From NCBI GenBank assembly GCA_002347025.1, contig DEAE01000004.1:33569-83080 (forward strand): a stretch of 49,512 nt of DNA, written 5' to 3'. The DNA comes from Acidobacteria bacterium UBA2990 (GTDB taxonomy: Bacteria; Acidobacteriota; Vicinamibacteria; Vicinamibacterales; UBA8438). The notes below the pieces were generated by a model, which saw only the letters and a program-made list of their open reading frames with translations, did not search any database and was not told where the DNA came from. Made by a program: the position numbers and the translations under genes. This document shows positions 35,213 to 44,205 of this stretch, in pieces (within the stretch, counting starts at the first letter, position 1; each line of letters opens with the position of its first letter).

Positions 35213-36232
35213 TCAGGTAACGGTCCAAGTTTCACCGGAGTTAAAGAGCGAAGTCAGGTCCCCTTCCCCTCGCTGATCCCTTGCAGCAGTCACCTGAGTA
35301 TTTAATACCTCTTCGTAACGCGGCGCATCAACCGCCCGCAGCACACCAATCGGCTCTGGAAACCCGTCTTCGTAGCGTAGACGGCTCAACAGGTAGGCAA
35401 GACTTGGTTCAACCGCCGCCTCATCATGAACCAGTAAATCTGATTCACTATATCTATCACCCAACTCGACGATCTCGGGCTCAAGACCGTTCAGACGAAT
35501 ACCTCGCTCTCGATTCTTGCCGAACACCAAAGGAGCGCCATGTTCCAACTCAATCGTCTGATCGGACTTAGTCTGCCTGTCGGTAACGTAGTCAAAAGCA
35601 CCATCGTTAAAAACATTACAGTTCTGATAAACCTCAACAAATGAGGTGCCACGATGTTCAGCAGCCCGCTGTAACACTCCACCGAGATGCTTAATGTGGG
35701 TATCAACAGAACGAGCTACAAATGTCGCTTCGCAGCCAATGGCAATCGATAACGGGTGCAACGGATTATCGATGGCTCCCATAGGTGACGTTTTGGTCTT
35801 TTTACCGATCGGTGAAGTCGGCGAATACTGACCTTTGGTAAGCCCGTAGATACGGTTATTAAACATCACAATGTTGATATCCAAATTACGGCGAATCGCA
35901 TGCATCAAGTGGTTACCACCGATACTTAACCCATCGCCGTCTCCAGTGATAACCCACACCATCAGGTCCGGCCTCACGGCCTTCAGCCCGGTCGCAAACG
36001 CCGGTGCTCGCCCGTGAATACTGTGGATCCCGTAGGTGTTCATGTAATATGGAAACCGGCTTGAGCAACCGATCCCAGAGATGAAGACAATCTTCTCGCG
36101 AGGCATGCCTAGCGAGGGAAGCGTCTTCTTCATTTGCGCAAGAATGGAATAATCGCCACAACCTGGACACCACCGAACATCCTGGTCGCTCGCGAAATCG
36201 GCTGCCTTCAATACGGGTAGTTCAGTCCTCAT
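35213..36232 (-). CDS. korB: 2-oxoacid:ferredoxin oxidoreductase, beta subunit (KorB-like)
   Basis: A 339-residue thiamine-diphosphate subunit. WCPGCGDY (Cys22, Cys25) and GIGCSS (Cys56) supply [4Fe-4S] cysteines, a fourth Cys is in YQNCNVFND, and GDGDGLSIGGNH with NNRIYGLTKGQ is the thiamine-diphosphate/Mg site. The long form and the partner's fused layout fit 2-oxoglutarate (KorAB) rather than pyruvate oxidoreductases; indole-pyruvate or other 2-oxoacids remain possible. It releases CO2, forms an acyl-CoA and reduces ferredoxin. It follows korA by 22 bases on the same strand. Confidence 0.92.
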   Translation of the reverse strand: MRTELPVLKAADFASDQDVRWCPGCGDYSILAQMKKTLPSLGMPREKIVFISGIGCSSRFPYYMNTYGIHSIHGRAPAFATGLKAVRPDLMVWVITGDGDGLSIGGNHLMHAIRRNLDINIVMFNNRIYGLTKGQYSPTSPIGKKTKTSPMGAIDNPLHPLSIAIGCEATFVARSVDTHIKHLGGVLQRAAEHRGTSFVEVYQNCNVFNDGAFDYVTDRQTKSDQTIELEHGAPLVFGKNRERGIRLNGLEPEIVELGDRYSESDLLVHDEAAVEPSLAYLLSRLRYEDGFPEPIGVLRAVDAPRYEEVLNTQVTAARDQRGEGDLTSLFNSGETWTVT

Positions 36233-36254
36233 TGACTCTACTCAGCACTCCTGG

Positions 36255-38123
36255 CTAACCCAACAACTGCCTGATCTTATCCGCTACCTCAGACACGGTG
36301 AACGGCTTGCCTTTGACCTTATTCAACCCAACAACTTTACGAACATATCGCGCCTGCACCAGCAGACGAAGCTGGCCCATGTTCAGCTCTGGCACCAACA
36401 CTTCATCATACGCCTCAAGTAGCTCTCCCAAATTCCGAGGAAATGGATTCAAGTAGCGTAAGTGCGCATGAGACACCGACAAGCCATCAGCCTGGCATCT
36501 TCGAACCGCAGTCGTACAAGCTCCATACGTGCCACCCCAGCTAAGAACAAGTAACTTGCCCTTCGACGGTCCCTGAACTTCCTGAACCGGAATATCATCA
36601 GCAATTCGAGCAACCCGTTCGGCACGAAGGTTAGTCATATGTTGATGATTTTCAGGATCGTAACTAACGTTACCGGTCACATCCTCCTTCTCGAGGCCTC
36701 CAACGCGATGCATTAGCCCAGGAGTGCCTGGCAGCGCCCACGGTCGAGCCAGCCATTCATTCCGCTGGTACGGCATGAACGGCTCACCGTCGGCCGATGC
36801 TACAGGATGCTCAACAGGGATCTGCGGAAGCTCATCCACGGACGGGATTAACCATGGCTCAGACCCGTTGGCAATGTAGCCGTCTGAAAGCAAGATAACC
36901 GGCGTCATATATCGCGTGGCCACTCTCCAAGCTTCTTGTGCCACCTCAAAGCAATCCCCTGGACTTCGAGCCGCAATAATAGGCAACGGAGACTCGCCGT
37001 TTCGACCGAACATAACCTGCAATAAATCCGACTGCTCGGTCTTGGTCGGCAACCCGGTGCTTGGTCCACCCCGCTGGATGTTGATGATGAGCATCGGCAA
37101 TTCAAGGATCATGCCCAGCCCCATGGCCTCGCCCTTTAATGCTATTCCTGGACCACTTGAACTCGTTACGGCCATGGCCCCACCGAAAGCCGCCCCAATT
37201 GCTGAACACATCGAAGCAATTTCATCCTCAGCTTGCACCGTACGAACGTTGAAATGCTTGAATGCACTAAGTTCTTCCAAGACAGGGCTGGCAGGCGTTA
37301 TGGGATATGAGCCACAAAACAGCTCCTTGCCGCTTAACTTCGCAGCGGTGATCAACCCCCACGCCAGTGCCTGATTTCCCATAATGTTGCGGTAGGTGCC
37401 AGGCTCAAGCTGGGCGGGCTCGACCTGATAACTATGATCGAACGCCTCGGTTGTCTCCCCATAATACCAACCGGCTCGCAGCGCTTTTTCATTCGCAGCT
37501 ACGATCTCTGGCTTGGTGCCGAACTTGGCTTCTACAAATCTAAGAGTGGCCGCGAGGTCACGCCCAAACAACCAATAAATCAGGCCAAGCGCAAAGAAAT
37601 TTTTACAGCGATCCTGCAAACTAGAGGTAAGACCTTCTATATCCTTGACAGCCTCACGGTTCAGAGTGTCCAAGCGAACCTTAAACAAGCGATATTCATC
37701 CAACGAACCGTCTTCCAACGGGTTCGTTTCCAGTCGAGCAAGCTTGAGATCTTTGGGCTCAAAGCTTTCCGAATTGACAATCAGAATACCGCCCTTCTCC
37801 AAATCACTCACATTAGTGACCAGAGCCGCAGGATTCATAGCAACGAGAGCATTTAATGTGTCACCTGGGGTGAAGATATCCGTCGATGCGAACTGAACCT
37901 GAAAACCACTGACACCAGCCAGTGTTCCTCTGGGGGCTCGAATCTCAGCGGGAAAGTCAGGAAAAGTAGCCACGTCATTGCCATGCAAGGCGGAAGTGGC
38001 AGTAAATTGGCCACCAACCACCTGCATACCGTCACCGGAGTCACCGGCTAAACGAACCGTCGCTCCGTCGAGCACAACTGTCGATTTACTGGATGTAGGT
38101 AATGGCTCAATTGACACAGGCAT
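36255..38123 (-). CDS. korA: 2-oxoacid:ferredoxin oxidoreductase, alpha subunit with fused gamma domain (KorA-like)
   Basis: A 622-residue protein whose N-terminal third is the gamma (CoA-linked) domain, with LAGDSGDGMQVVGGQF (25-40) and FPDFPAEIRAPRGTLAGVSGFQV, followed by the pyrimidine-binding alpha domain starting near NQALAWGLITAAKLSG, with SYPITPASPVLEELS, EDEIASMCSAIGA and TSSSGPGIALKGEAMG. The C-terminal transketolase-like domain ends with YLNPFPRNLGELLEAYDEVLVPELNMGQL. The gamma-alpha fusion paired with a separate beta subunit is the actinobacterial/Thermus-type KorAB layout. A strong hairpin lies 29-68 bases upstream of its ATG. It heads a two-gene operon with korB. Confidence 0.93.
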   Translation of the reverse strand: MPVSIEPLPTSSKSTVVLDGATVRLAGDSGDGMQVVGGQFTATSALHGNDVATFPDFPAEIRAPRGTLAGVSGFQVQFASTDIFTPGDTLNALVAMNPAALVTNVSDLEKGGILIVNSESFEPKDLKLARLETNPLEDGSLDEYRLFKVRLDTLNREAVKDIEGLTSSLQDRCKNFFALGLIYWLFGRDLAATLRFVEAKFGTKPEIVAANEKALRAGWYYGETTEAFDHSYQVEPAQLEPGTYRNIMGNQALAWGLITAAKLSGKELFCGSYPITPASPVLEELSAFKHFNVRTVQAEDEIASMCSAIGAAFGGAMAVTSSSGPGIALKGEAMGLGMILELPMLIINIQRGGPSTGLPTKTEQSDLLQVMFGRNGESPLPIIAARSPGDCFEVAQEAWRVATRYMTPVILLSDGYIANGSEPWLIPSVDELPQIPVEHPVASADGEPFMPYQRNEWLARPWALPGTPGLMHRVGGLEKEDVTGNVSYDPENHQHMTNLRAERVARIADDIPVQEVQGPSKGKLLVLSWGGTYGACTTAVRRCQADGLSVSHAHLRYLNPFPRNLGELLEAYDEVLVPELNMGQLRLLVQARYVRKVVGLNKVKGKPFTVSEVADKIRQLLG

Positions 38124-38151
38124 CTTTACAGTGGCGCCTCAACGATTAACC

Positions 38152-38191
38152 GGGATTGGGGGACAATAGCAGACCAGTGTCCCCCAATTCT
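38152..38191. promoter_or_regulatory. Strong hairpin/inverted repeat just upstream of korA
   Basis: attgggggac (38155-38164) and gtcccccaat (38179-38188) are exact reverse complements around a 14-base loop; outward pairing continues with G-U and G-C steps to 38152 and 38191. On the minus strand it lies 29-68 bases before the korA start, where an operator or mRNA leader element would sit. It has no T-run on either side, so it is not a clear terminator. Confidence 0.55.
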
Positions 38192-38872
38192 CCGCAATAT
38201 GGAGTGGGATGGATGGGTGATGGACCGCCGAAACGACCTGCACAGAGCAACGCATAACAACCAACGAATCAATGCTGCGACACCGGCACAGCAGGAAGGA
38301 GAGCCGGCAAACTCCAACAGCCAGCCTATAAACTCAGTGATGATCATGTCGGGGAGGGCTTCCATACACCCTACCCTCACCCAAGAACTCAGTCACCGGC
38401 CAAGGCAGCCCCACAATTATACGCTTCTCTGCCTCCTTGTTGGGGTTCTTTTTACTCAAAATCCTCCACAATTTGCTAGCAGGAACCCTGCCAGAACATT
38501 ATTGCCCCTATAAATCCGCTTCCACTTTTCGCAGACGCAATTTCAGGTCAAAGGGAAAACTTAGCTTGGGTTCTCTTTGTAATCAATGTAGCTAGTCTCC
38601 CAGCGAAAGGCCTAATTCAAAGCGGTGACCCAGAATATCAATATCGCGTCAGGCATCCTCCGCCCCCATTGGAGCCCTGCCCATCTTCAGTGTCTAAAAC
38701 CTGGTTCTCACCGTATTCGAACGAACTCCGCCAGCGTTGATACTGAACCACCACATGTGGTTGCTAAACAACAATTAGGCTGGAGTGTGACCGACTCCCA
38801 GGTGATTCCAAGTCCGTTCTTGAACTAGAATCAAACAAACAGGTCGTCCTTGTTTAACTCACTGGACCCAAC
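38192..38872. other. 681-bp stretch without a supported gene
   Basis: Between the korA hairpin and hspQ I find no recognisable gene, tRNA or repeat family. Short open frames here (for example 38199-38513 plus and 38126-38380 minus, the latter hydrophobic) have no recognisable motif, ribosome-binding site or neighbour link. Minor structures: gcagg-aac-cctgc around 38480, and an imperfect cccca.../...ttggggttcttttt element near 38409-38452 that looks like a plus-strand terminator though no plus-strand gene precedes it. It may hold the korA and hspQ promoters or an unseen small RNA. Confidence 0.4.
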
Positions 38873-39187
38873 ATGGACCGAATGGCTCGTTTCTTCGTTG
38901 GCCAACTCGTTCATCACCAACGATTCAACTATCGAGGGGTGGTGTTTGACGTCGATGCTACTTTCCAAGGCACCGAAGAATGGTATGCACAAGTAGCTCT
39001 CTCTCGACCACCCAAGAACCAGCCCTGGTATCACGTGCTCGTAGACCAAGCGGGCTATGCAACCTACGTTGCCGAGCGCCACCTCAAAGCTGATACAGCT
39101 AATACCCCGATAACCCATCCGCTACTCGACAAACTATTTGGTAATTTTTCTCAGGATCGCTACATGCTTAAGGAGACGATTCAATAA
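38873..39187 (+). CDS. hspQ: HspQ/YccV-like hemimethylated-DNA-binding, heat-shock protein
   Basis: A 104-residue protein, about the length of E. coli HspQ (105). The family core is clear: FFVGQLVHHQRFNYRGVVFDVDATF at residues 7-31 and NQPWYHVLVDQAGYATYVAERHL at about 49-71. HspQ-like proteins modulate protein degradation by Lon and were first described as binding hemimethylated oriC DNA (YccV). Two in-frame ATGs (38873, 38882) are possible. It stands alone, followed by 174 non-coding bases before the ABC exporter. Confidence 0.85.
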   Translation: MDRMARFFVGQLVHHQRFNYRGVVFDVDATFQGTEEWYAQVALSRPPKNQPWYHVLVDQAGYATYVAERHLKADTANTPITHPLLDKLFGNFSQDRYMLKETIQ

Positions 39188-39361
39188 AGCATCCTTCGCC
39201 AACTAACACAGGCGGCTAACCGCCAAACTGGTCCCTTTGTCGCACAGGATCCCTCGAAAAACATCACGTTGCCCTATGATTCACGGTCCTGTAAGGCGAA
39301 AGACTCGAAAAAGAAAATAACCCAGCATGCCTATGTACCGCGTACCTGCTAAGATTTTCCA

Positions 39362-41176
39362 GTGAACCTATTGAATTGGGTCTTGGGCTTTCTCGAGCCG
39401 TTTCGAAGGCGAATCCTGCTTATTGTGGTCCTTGTAGCAGCCGAACTTTTGCTAGCAGCACTCGCACCATGGCCACTTAAAGTCCTCGTGGATAATGTAT
39501 TTGGAAACGTACCACTACACCCGATCATAAGCAGCTTAGTTCCTGACTCGGTCCTGGCAAGCACCACCATATTCTTAGTGTCGGTCGTCACAGCCGGCGT
39601 GATCGTCCAACTTAGCGCCGAATTCACCCGCATGGCTCACACTCAGATGCAGGTCGACATGGGGCAGCGTGTAGTCTACCGGCTCCGAGAAACCCTGTTG
39701 ACTCATCTGCAGGCACTCCCACTACGCCACCATCTCAACACAAACACTGCAGACTCGATCTATCGACTCGATGCAGATGCCTACTGTGTCGACGACCTTG
39801 TAATTGGTGGTATCTTTCCGATGACGGTTGCTGGTCTCAATCTTAGCCTGATGTTCGGCGTGCTTGTTTATCTCGATCCTACGCTTGCAGCGCTCTCCCT
39901 TAGTATCACGCCCTTTCTTTATCTATCCCTCCGGCATCACGCCGGAACAATGACGAACCAAGCCGAGATCGTAAAAACGCTCGAGTCCAACCTCATCAGT
40001 CGAGCGCTAGAAGTGCTGTCTTCAATTGCAGCAGTGAAGAGCTTTACGCGAGAAACCCACGAACTCAGACGATTCTCCGCAGCTGGAAGCCTGACAATGC
40101 GTGCGCGACTAGACCTCACTTGGCAGGAGTCACTCTTTTCGGCCACCGTAACCACGATCACGCTTATGGGCACTGCTCTAGTTCTAGGTGTCGGAGGCCT
40201 TCATGTAATCAACGGGCAGCTAACGATCGGAAGCTTGCTAGTGGTAGTCGCCTACCTTGCAGCCGTTTACACCCCCATCTCCGAGATCGCACGAACCACA
40301 GGGTCACTACAACAAGCAATAGTCAGTGCACGTCGGGTTCGGAAAATTCTCACGATCACACCAGAATTATCTGATGCTCCTGGCAGTATTGACGCGAGGT
40401 CCATCACCGGCCATATCCGGTTCAGCGCCGTTGGTTTTTCTTACGGTAACGATCGAACCGTTCTCAAAAACATTACCTTCGAAGCCAACCCAGGTGAAGT
40501 AATCGCCCTTGTAGGACCAACTGGTGCTGGCAAAACCACGGTCGCCAATCTAATTCCCAGACTTTTCATCGCAGAGACAGGGCAAATCCTGTTGGACGGC
40601 GTCGACATCTCACAGTACTCCCTCGGGTCTCTTCGAAAACAAATCGCTCTGGTTCCCCAACATCCAATACTTTTCACTGGCACAATCGCGGACAATATCC
40701 GCTATGGTCGACTAAATGCCACCGATAGTGATGTTGAAGCGGCCTCACGCGCAGCCCATGCCCATGAATTTGTGTCAAAGCTTCCCTCGGGTTACCAAAC
40801 AGATGTCGCCGAGGCTGGTGCATCACTATCTGGTGGAGAGCGCCAGCGCATCGGTATCGCACGAGCCTTACTGAAGGACGCCCCTGTGCTCATTCTCGAC
40901 GAACCGACCTCAGCGCTAGACGCCATTTCCGAAGCCGCGGTATTCGACACGTTGAAGCAACGGCGCGTCGGCCGAACCACCCTAGTGATAGCCCATAGGT
41001 TGTCGACCATCCGCGACGCAACGAAAATCATAGTGCTGGATAATGGCTACGTTGTGGCAGAGGGGAACCACGATGAACTGATGGCATCGAATCCGCTATA
41101 CCGAGATATGTGTAGCCGCCTGACGGTTGGATGGACTCGAAATGAGATTCAGAGTGATCGAGCCACAGCCCCCTGA
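39362..41176 (+). CDS. ABC exporter, MsbA-like half-transporter (membrane domain fused to ATPase)
   Basis: A 604-residue type IV exporter half. Six membrane helices fall in about residues 18-330; the ATPase domain has Walker A GPTGAGKTT (385-393), Q-loop in VPQHPILF, signature LSGGERQR (489-496), Walker B and D-loop ILDEPTSALD (511-520) and the H-loop in VIAHRLST. It works as a homodimer exporting lipids, glycoconjugates, peptides or drugs. The start is GTG 39362 with no strong ribosome-binding site. It is the first of five genes packed so tightly (5-base gap, then three overlaps) that they must be one operon, which suggests that the transporter exports the product of the downstream enzymes. 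Confidence 0.92.
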   Translation: MNLLNWVLGFLEPFRRRILLIVVLVAAELLLAALAPWPLKVLVDNVFGNVPLHPIISSLVPDSVLASTTIFLVSVVTAGVIVQLSAEFTRMAHTQMQVDMGQRVVYRLRETLLTHLQALPLRHHLNTNTADSIYRLDADAYCVDDLVIGGIFPMTVAGLNLSLMFGVLVYLDPTLAALSLSITPFLYLSLRHHAGTMTNQAEIVKTLESNLISRALEVLSSIAAVKSFTRETHELRRFSAAGSLTMRARLDLTWQESLFSATVTTITLMGTALVLGVGGLHVINGQLTIGSLLVVVAYLAAVYTPISEIARTTGSLQQAIVSARRVRKILTITPELSDAPGSIDARSITGHIRFSAVGFSYGNDRTVLKNITFEANPGEVIALVGPTGAGKTTVANLIPRLFIAETGQILLDGVDISQYSLGSLRKQIALVPQHPILFTGTIADNIRYGRLNATDSDVEAASRAAHAHEFVSKLPSGYQTDVAEAGASLSGGERQRIGIARALLKDAPVLILDEPTSALDAISEAAVFDTLKQRRVGRTTLVIAHRLSTIRDATKIIVLDNGYVVAEGNHDELMASNPLYRDMCSRLTVGWTRNEIQSDRATAP

Positions 41177-41181
41177 TCCTC

Positions 41182-42303
41182 ATGAAGATCCTGTTCTCGA
41201 GCATCATCGGTCGCTATCCGTTCGGCGGAGTTGCCTGGTGTTCCCTTATGTATCTCCTCGGCTTGCGAGCACTCGGCCATGAAGTCTGCTATATCGAAGA
41301 TACTGGGGAATGCATCTACGATCCTAAACTCAACACACTATCTCCGGACCCGTCATACGGCACCAGACACATCCACCACACTCTGGCACCCTTCGGTCTG
41401 GGAGACCGCTGGTGTTTCGTCAACTACGACGAGTCCTATCATGGCCTATCCCGACAAGACATTTTGAACTATTGTGCGGATGCTGAACTGTTCGTGAATC
41501 TCTCGGGAGGCACCTGGTTTTGGCGTGAGGAGTATGCAAGGATCCCGAGACGGATATTCATCGACTCAGATCCTGTTTTCACCCAATTAGCGATCGCCAA
41601 GGGTGTTCCCTGGTATGTGGACTTCTTCCGCCAATTTGACCATCTTTTCACCTTCGGCGCCAACATCGGCACCCCTCGATGCAACGTGCCAACTGGCGAG
41701 TTCACCTGGTGGAAAACTTGGCAGCCGGTAGTAACCGAACTCTGGCAAACAGGCGCTCGAGCTACAAGAGATCGATTTACAACAGTGATGACATGGCGCA
41801 CCAATAGCTTCACCGATATTGACGGTAACAAGGATCGAGAATTCCTCAGATTTCTCAACCTACCCCAACAAACCCCAAGCCGGTTTGCCCTCGCTGTAAA
41901 CGGCCCTCAAGAGTTGCTCGCCCAGCACGGCTGGGCCCCTCTGCAAGCAATGCGTATCTCAAACACGCCTGCGAATTATCGGAAATTCATTCAGAATTCC
42001 AAAGCAGAATTTGGAGTAGCGAAGCATGCGTACGTCACCCATCGCTCAGGGTGGTTTAGTGACCGAACCGAATGTTACCTGGCCGCTGGACGACCCGCCC
42101 TTGTACAAGATACTGGCTGGAGCGAACATCTTCCAGCCGGATCTGGCCTCTTAGCATTTTCGACTCCAGCAGAAGCAATCGATGGACTCGCCCGTATAGA
42201 AGCCGAATATTCAGTTCACGCTCAGCGCGCCTCCGGTATCGCTCAAGAACACTTCGAAGCCAGACGCGTACTAACGCCGCTGCTAGAAAGGTCGAGTACA
42301 TGA
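41182..42303 (+). CDS. Putative glycosyltransferase (GT-B-like)
   Basis: A 373-residue cytosolic protein opening MKILFSSIIGRYPFGGVAWCSLMYLLGLRALGHEVCYIED, a GT-B N-terminal beta-alpha start. The C-terminal third has EFGVAKHAYVTHRSGWFSDRTECYLAAGRPALVQDTGWSEHLP, a nucleotide-sugar-site-like block with Glu followed by AAGRP, as in glycosyltransferases of the GT1/GT4 type. The region between is poorly conserved by eye, so donor and acceptor are unknown. It begins 5 bases after the ABC exporter stop, and its stop overlaps the next start as ATGA. The fold call is moderate. Confidence 0.72.
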   Translation: MKILFSSIIGRYPFGGVAWCSLMYLLGLRALGHEVCYIEDTGECIYDPKLNTLSPDPSYGTRHIHHTLAPFGLGDRWCFVNYDESYHGLSRQDILNYCADAELFVNLSGGTWFWREEYARIPRRIFIDSDPVFTQLAIAKGVPWYVDFFRQFDHLFTFGANIGTPRCNVPTGEFTWWKTWQPVVTELWQTGARATRDRFTTVMTWRTNSFTDIDGNKDREFLRFLNLPQQTPSRFALAVNGPQELLAQHGWAPLQAMRISNTPANYRKFIQNSKAEFGVAKHAYVTHRSGWFSDRTECYLAAGRPALVQDTGWSEHLPAGSGLLAFSTPAEAIDGLARIEAEYSVHAQRASGIAQEHFEARRVLTPLLERSST

Positions 42304-43382
42304 CCGAACTAGCAAGCGAGACTACTGCTACTCACACCCCACTACGCATTGCCTTGGTTGGACCAGTGGCCCAGTCGATTCCCCCGGAACGCTCTGGGTC
42401 AGTCGAAACTGTTACCGCCATGCTAGCCGATGGCCTCGTAACTCAAGGGCAAGACGTAACGTTATTTGCCACCGGGTCTTCGGAAACTGAGGCACAACTG
42501 CATGCCATGTTTCCCAACGGCTACCACCACGACAGTTCTATGTGGCCATGGGAACTATGCGAGCTCTTCAACCTAGCCGCTGCCGTGGAGCGCGCTCATC
42601 AATTTGACCTGATTCACTATCAAGCTGAGTACTCACCAATCTCTCTGGCCTACACCCACGTGTCCCCCATCCCCCTCCTACAAACCCTTCACCACGCTCC
42701 AGTCTCAACGGAGATAGCACTTTGGTCACGGTATCCCGAGGCCCCATTCATCGCCGTATCACAAACTCAAGCACAGCTGATGTCAGGGCTGAATGTAGTC
42801 CAGACGATTCACCACGCCGTAGACCCTGATCTCTTCACGCTTGGCGATGCCCCTCAAGATTACTTGCTCTTTCTGGGTAGGTTTACCGAGGGAAAAGGCA
42901 TATTGTCAGCGATCGAGGTCGCGAAACAAACGAACCACCGACTAATTATCGCGGCCGCGGAAAATCAGTACTACCGAGATACAGTACGACCATTGGTGGA
43001 CGGTCAAACCATTGTTTACGTAGGTGAGGTTGACCTTGCTGCGAAAATCAGTCTCCTACAAGGGGCACGCGTCCTCCTGTATCCGGTTCAGTCAGGAGAA
43101 TCCTTCGGCTTAGTCATGACTGAAGCAATGATGTGTGGCACACCGGTAGCTGCGCTAGACCAGGGCACAGTCAGCGAGCTGGTTGACGACTACGTGACCG
43201 GACGGGTATTTCAATCACTGGAAGCACTAATCAGGGAACTCGACTCTGTCGTAACCTTGGACCGCACGAATGTCCGATCCAGAGCACTGGACCGATTCAA
43301 TCCAGAACAGATGGTAGACAAACATATTAAGGCTTACAAGAAGGTCTTATCCTCTAAGCAGTCAAGGCAACCGCGTGATTGA
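42300..43382 (+). CDS. Family 4 glycosyltransferase (GT-B)
   Basis: A 360-residue GT4 protein. The opening RIALVGPVAQSIPPERSGSVETVTAMLADGLVTQGQDVTLFATG carries the usual acceptor-domain pattern; LLFLGRFTEGKGILSAIEVAK marks the second Rossmann domain, and ESFGLVMTEAMMCGTPVAALDQGTVSELV carries the E-x7-E donor site (Glu of SGESFG and of MTEAM). The start at 42300 overlaps the upstream stop by ATGA, while a longer in-frame extension (from 42072) lies wholly inside the upstream gene and lacks family motifs. This is the enzyme class that in mycothiol and bacillithiol synthesis makes GlcNAc-glycosides which a PIG-L enzyme then deacetylates; the next gene is such an enzyme. Confidence 0.88.
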   Translation: MTELASETTATHTPLRIALVGPVAQSIPPERSGSVETVTAMLADGLVTQGQDVTLFATGSSETEAQLHAMFPNGYHHDSSMWPWELCELFNLAAAVERAHQFDLIHYQAEYSPISLAYTHVSPIPLLQTLHHAPVSTEIALWSRYPEAPFIAVSQTQAQLMSGLNVVQTIHHAVDPDLFTLGDAPQDYLLFLGRFTEGKGILSAIEVAKQTNHRLIIAAAENQYYRDTVRPLVDGQTIVYVGEVDLAAKISLLQGARVLLYPVQSGESFGLVMTEAMMCGTPVAALDQGTVSELVDDYVTGRVFQSLEALIRELDSVVTLDRTNVRSRALDRFNPEQMVDKHIKAYKKVLSSKQSRQPRD

Positions 43383-44205
43383 CAAAGCACCCCGGCCAAC
43401 CGATCAGGCTAAAACTGGCACCTCGTCACCCTCGCTGCTAGTTGTGCTTGCACACCCAGACGACGAGTCGCTTGCCTGCGGCGGGCTTATAGCGTGGTGC
43501 GCCGCAACCGGCATAAAGGTATCGCTCCTCTGTCTGACACATGGAGAGAATGGACAGACTAACAACCTCGACTTGGTCGCCCTCTCCTCATCCCTCAAGT
43601 CGGTACGTAGGGCTGAGCTCGAACGCGCTGCAGCGGTCTTGGGAATCACCGAGGTGATCGTTGGCAATCATGAGGATGGGATGTTGCCCTGGATCGAACC
43701 CGAGCTCGTCGAATCTGACATTCTTGAAGCCATTAAGCGCCTACACCCAGAAACCGTAATCACCTTCGGAGCTGACGGCCTTTACTGGCACCCAGACCAC
43801 ATCGCCGTACATGAACGAGCAACGGCGGTTGTCGCATCACTCGGAGACGATGGCCCAGCCCTCTATTACGTAACCCTGCCAGCCGGAGCAATGCGCACAG
43901 TGGTCAACCATGCCATGCAAGTCTGGGACAAGCAGAACCTTTCAACTCCCCGTCCAGAATCCATCCTCGGTGTAACCAATATCGACGCCTTCGGTGAAGG
44001 GGCGGCCACGCCTACCCTCGTGATCACAACCCGTAAGTTCTCGGTCCCCAAACTAAAAGCTCTCGTATGTCACCAGAGCCAACTCCGCGACTCCGCTCTG
44101 CTGTTCGTCTCTGAAAAGGACGCGCCTAGACTACTTGCTACAGAACATTACAGGCGAGCCAATGTTGGAACCAAGGAACCTAGCTTTCTCGAGCAATTTA
44201 GATGA
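43375..44205 (+). CDS. PIG-L/LmbE-family zinc N-acetyl-sugar deacetylase
   Basis: A 276-residue deacetylase of the LmbE/MshB/BshB group. VVLAHPDDESLACGG gives zinc ligands His27 and Asp30 with general-base Asp29; HPDH at 139-142 gives His142, the third zinc ligand; THGENGQTNN and NHEDGMLPW are the other conserved loops. It removes acetyl from an N-acetylglucosamine-type residue on a small conjugate or lipid. GTG start inside the end of the preceding glycosyltransferase (8-base overlap). The C-terminal CHQSQLRDSALLF is typical of the family's cap. The actual acceptor is unknown. Confidence 0.9.
   Translation: MIDKAPRPTDQAKTGTSSPSLLVVLAHPDDESLACGGLIAWCAATGIKVSLLCLTHGENGQTNNLDLVALSSSLKSVRRAELERAAAVLGITEVIVGNHEDGMLPWIEPELVESDILEAIKRLHPETVITFGADGLYWHPDHIAVHERATAVVASLGDDGPALYYVTLPAGAMRTVVNHAMQVWDKQNLSTPRPESILGVTNIDAFGEGAATPTLVITTRKFSVPKLKALVCHQSQLRDSALLFVSEKDAPRLLATEHYRRANVGTKEPSFLEQFR

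Noticed and set aside
42072..42299. N-terminal extension of the GT4 gene
   Set aside because: It lies wholly inside the upstream glycosyltransferase in another frame and carries no GT4 feature; the ATG at 42300 overlaps the stop as ATGA and starts the domain.
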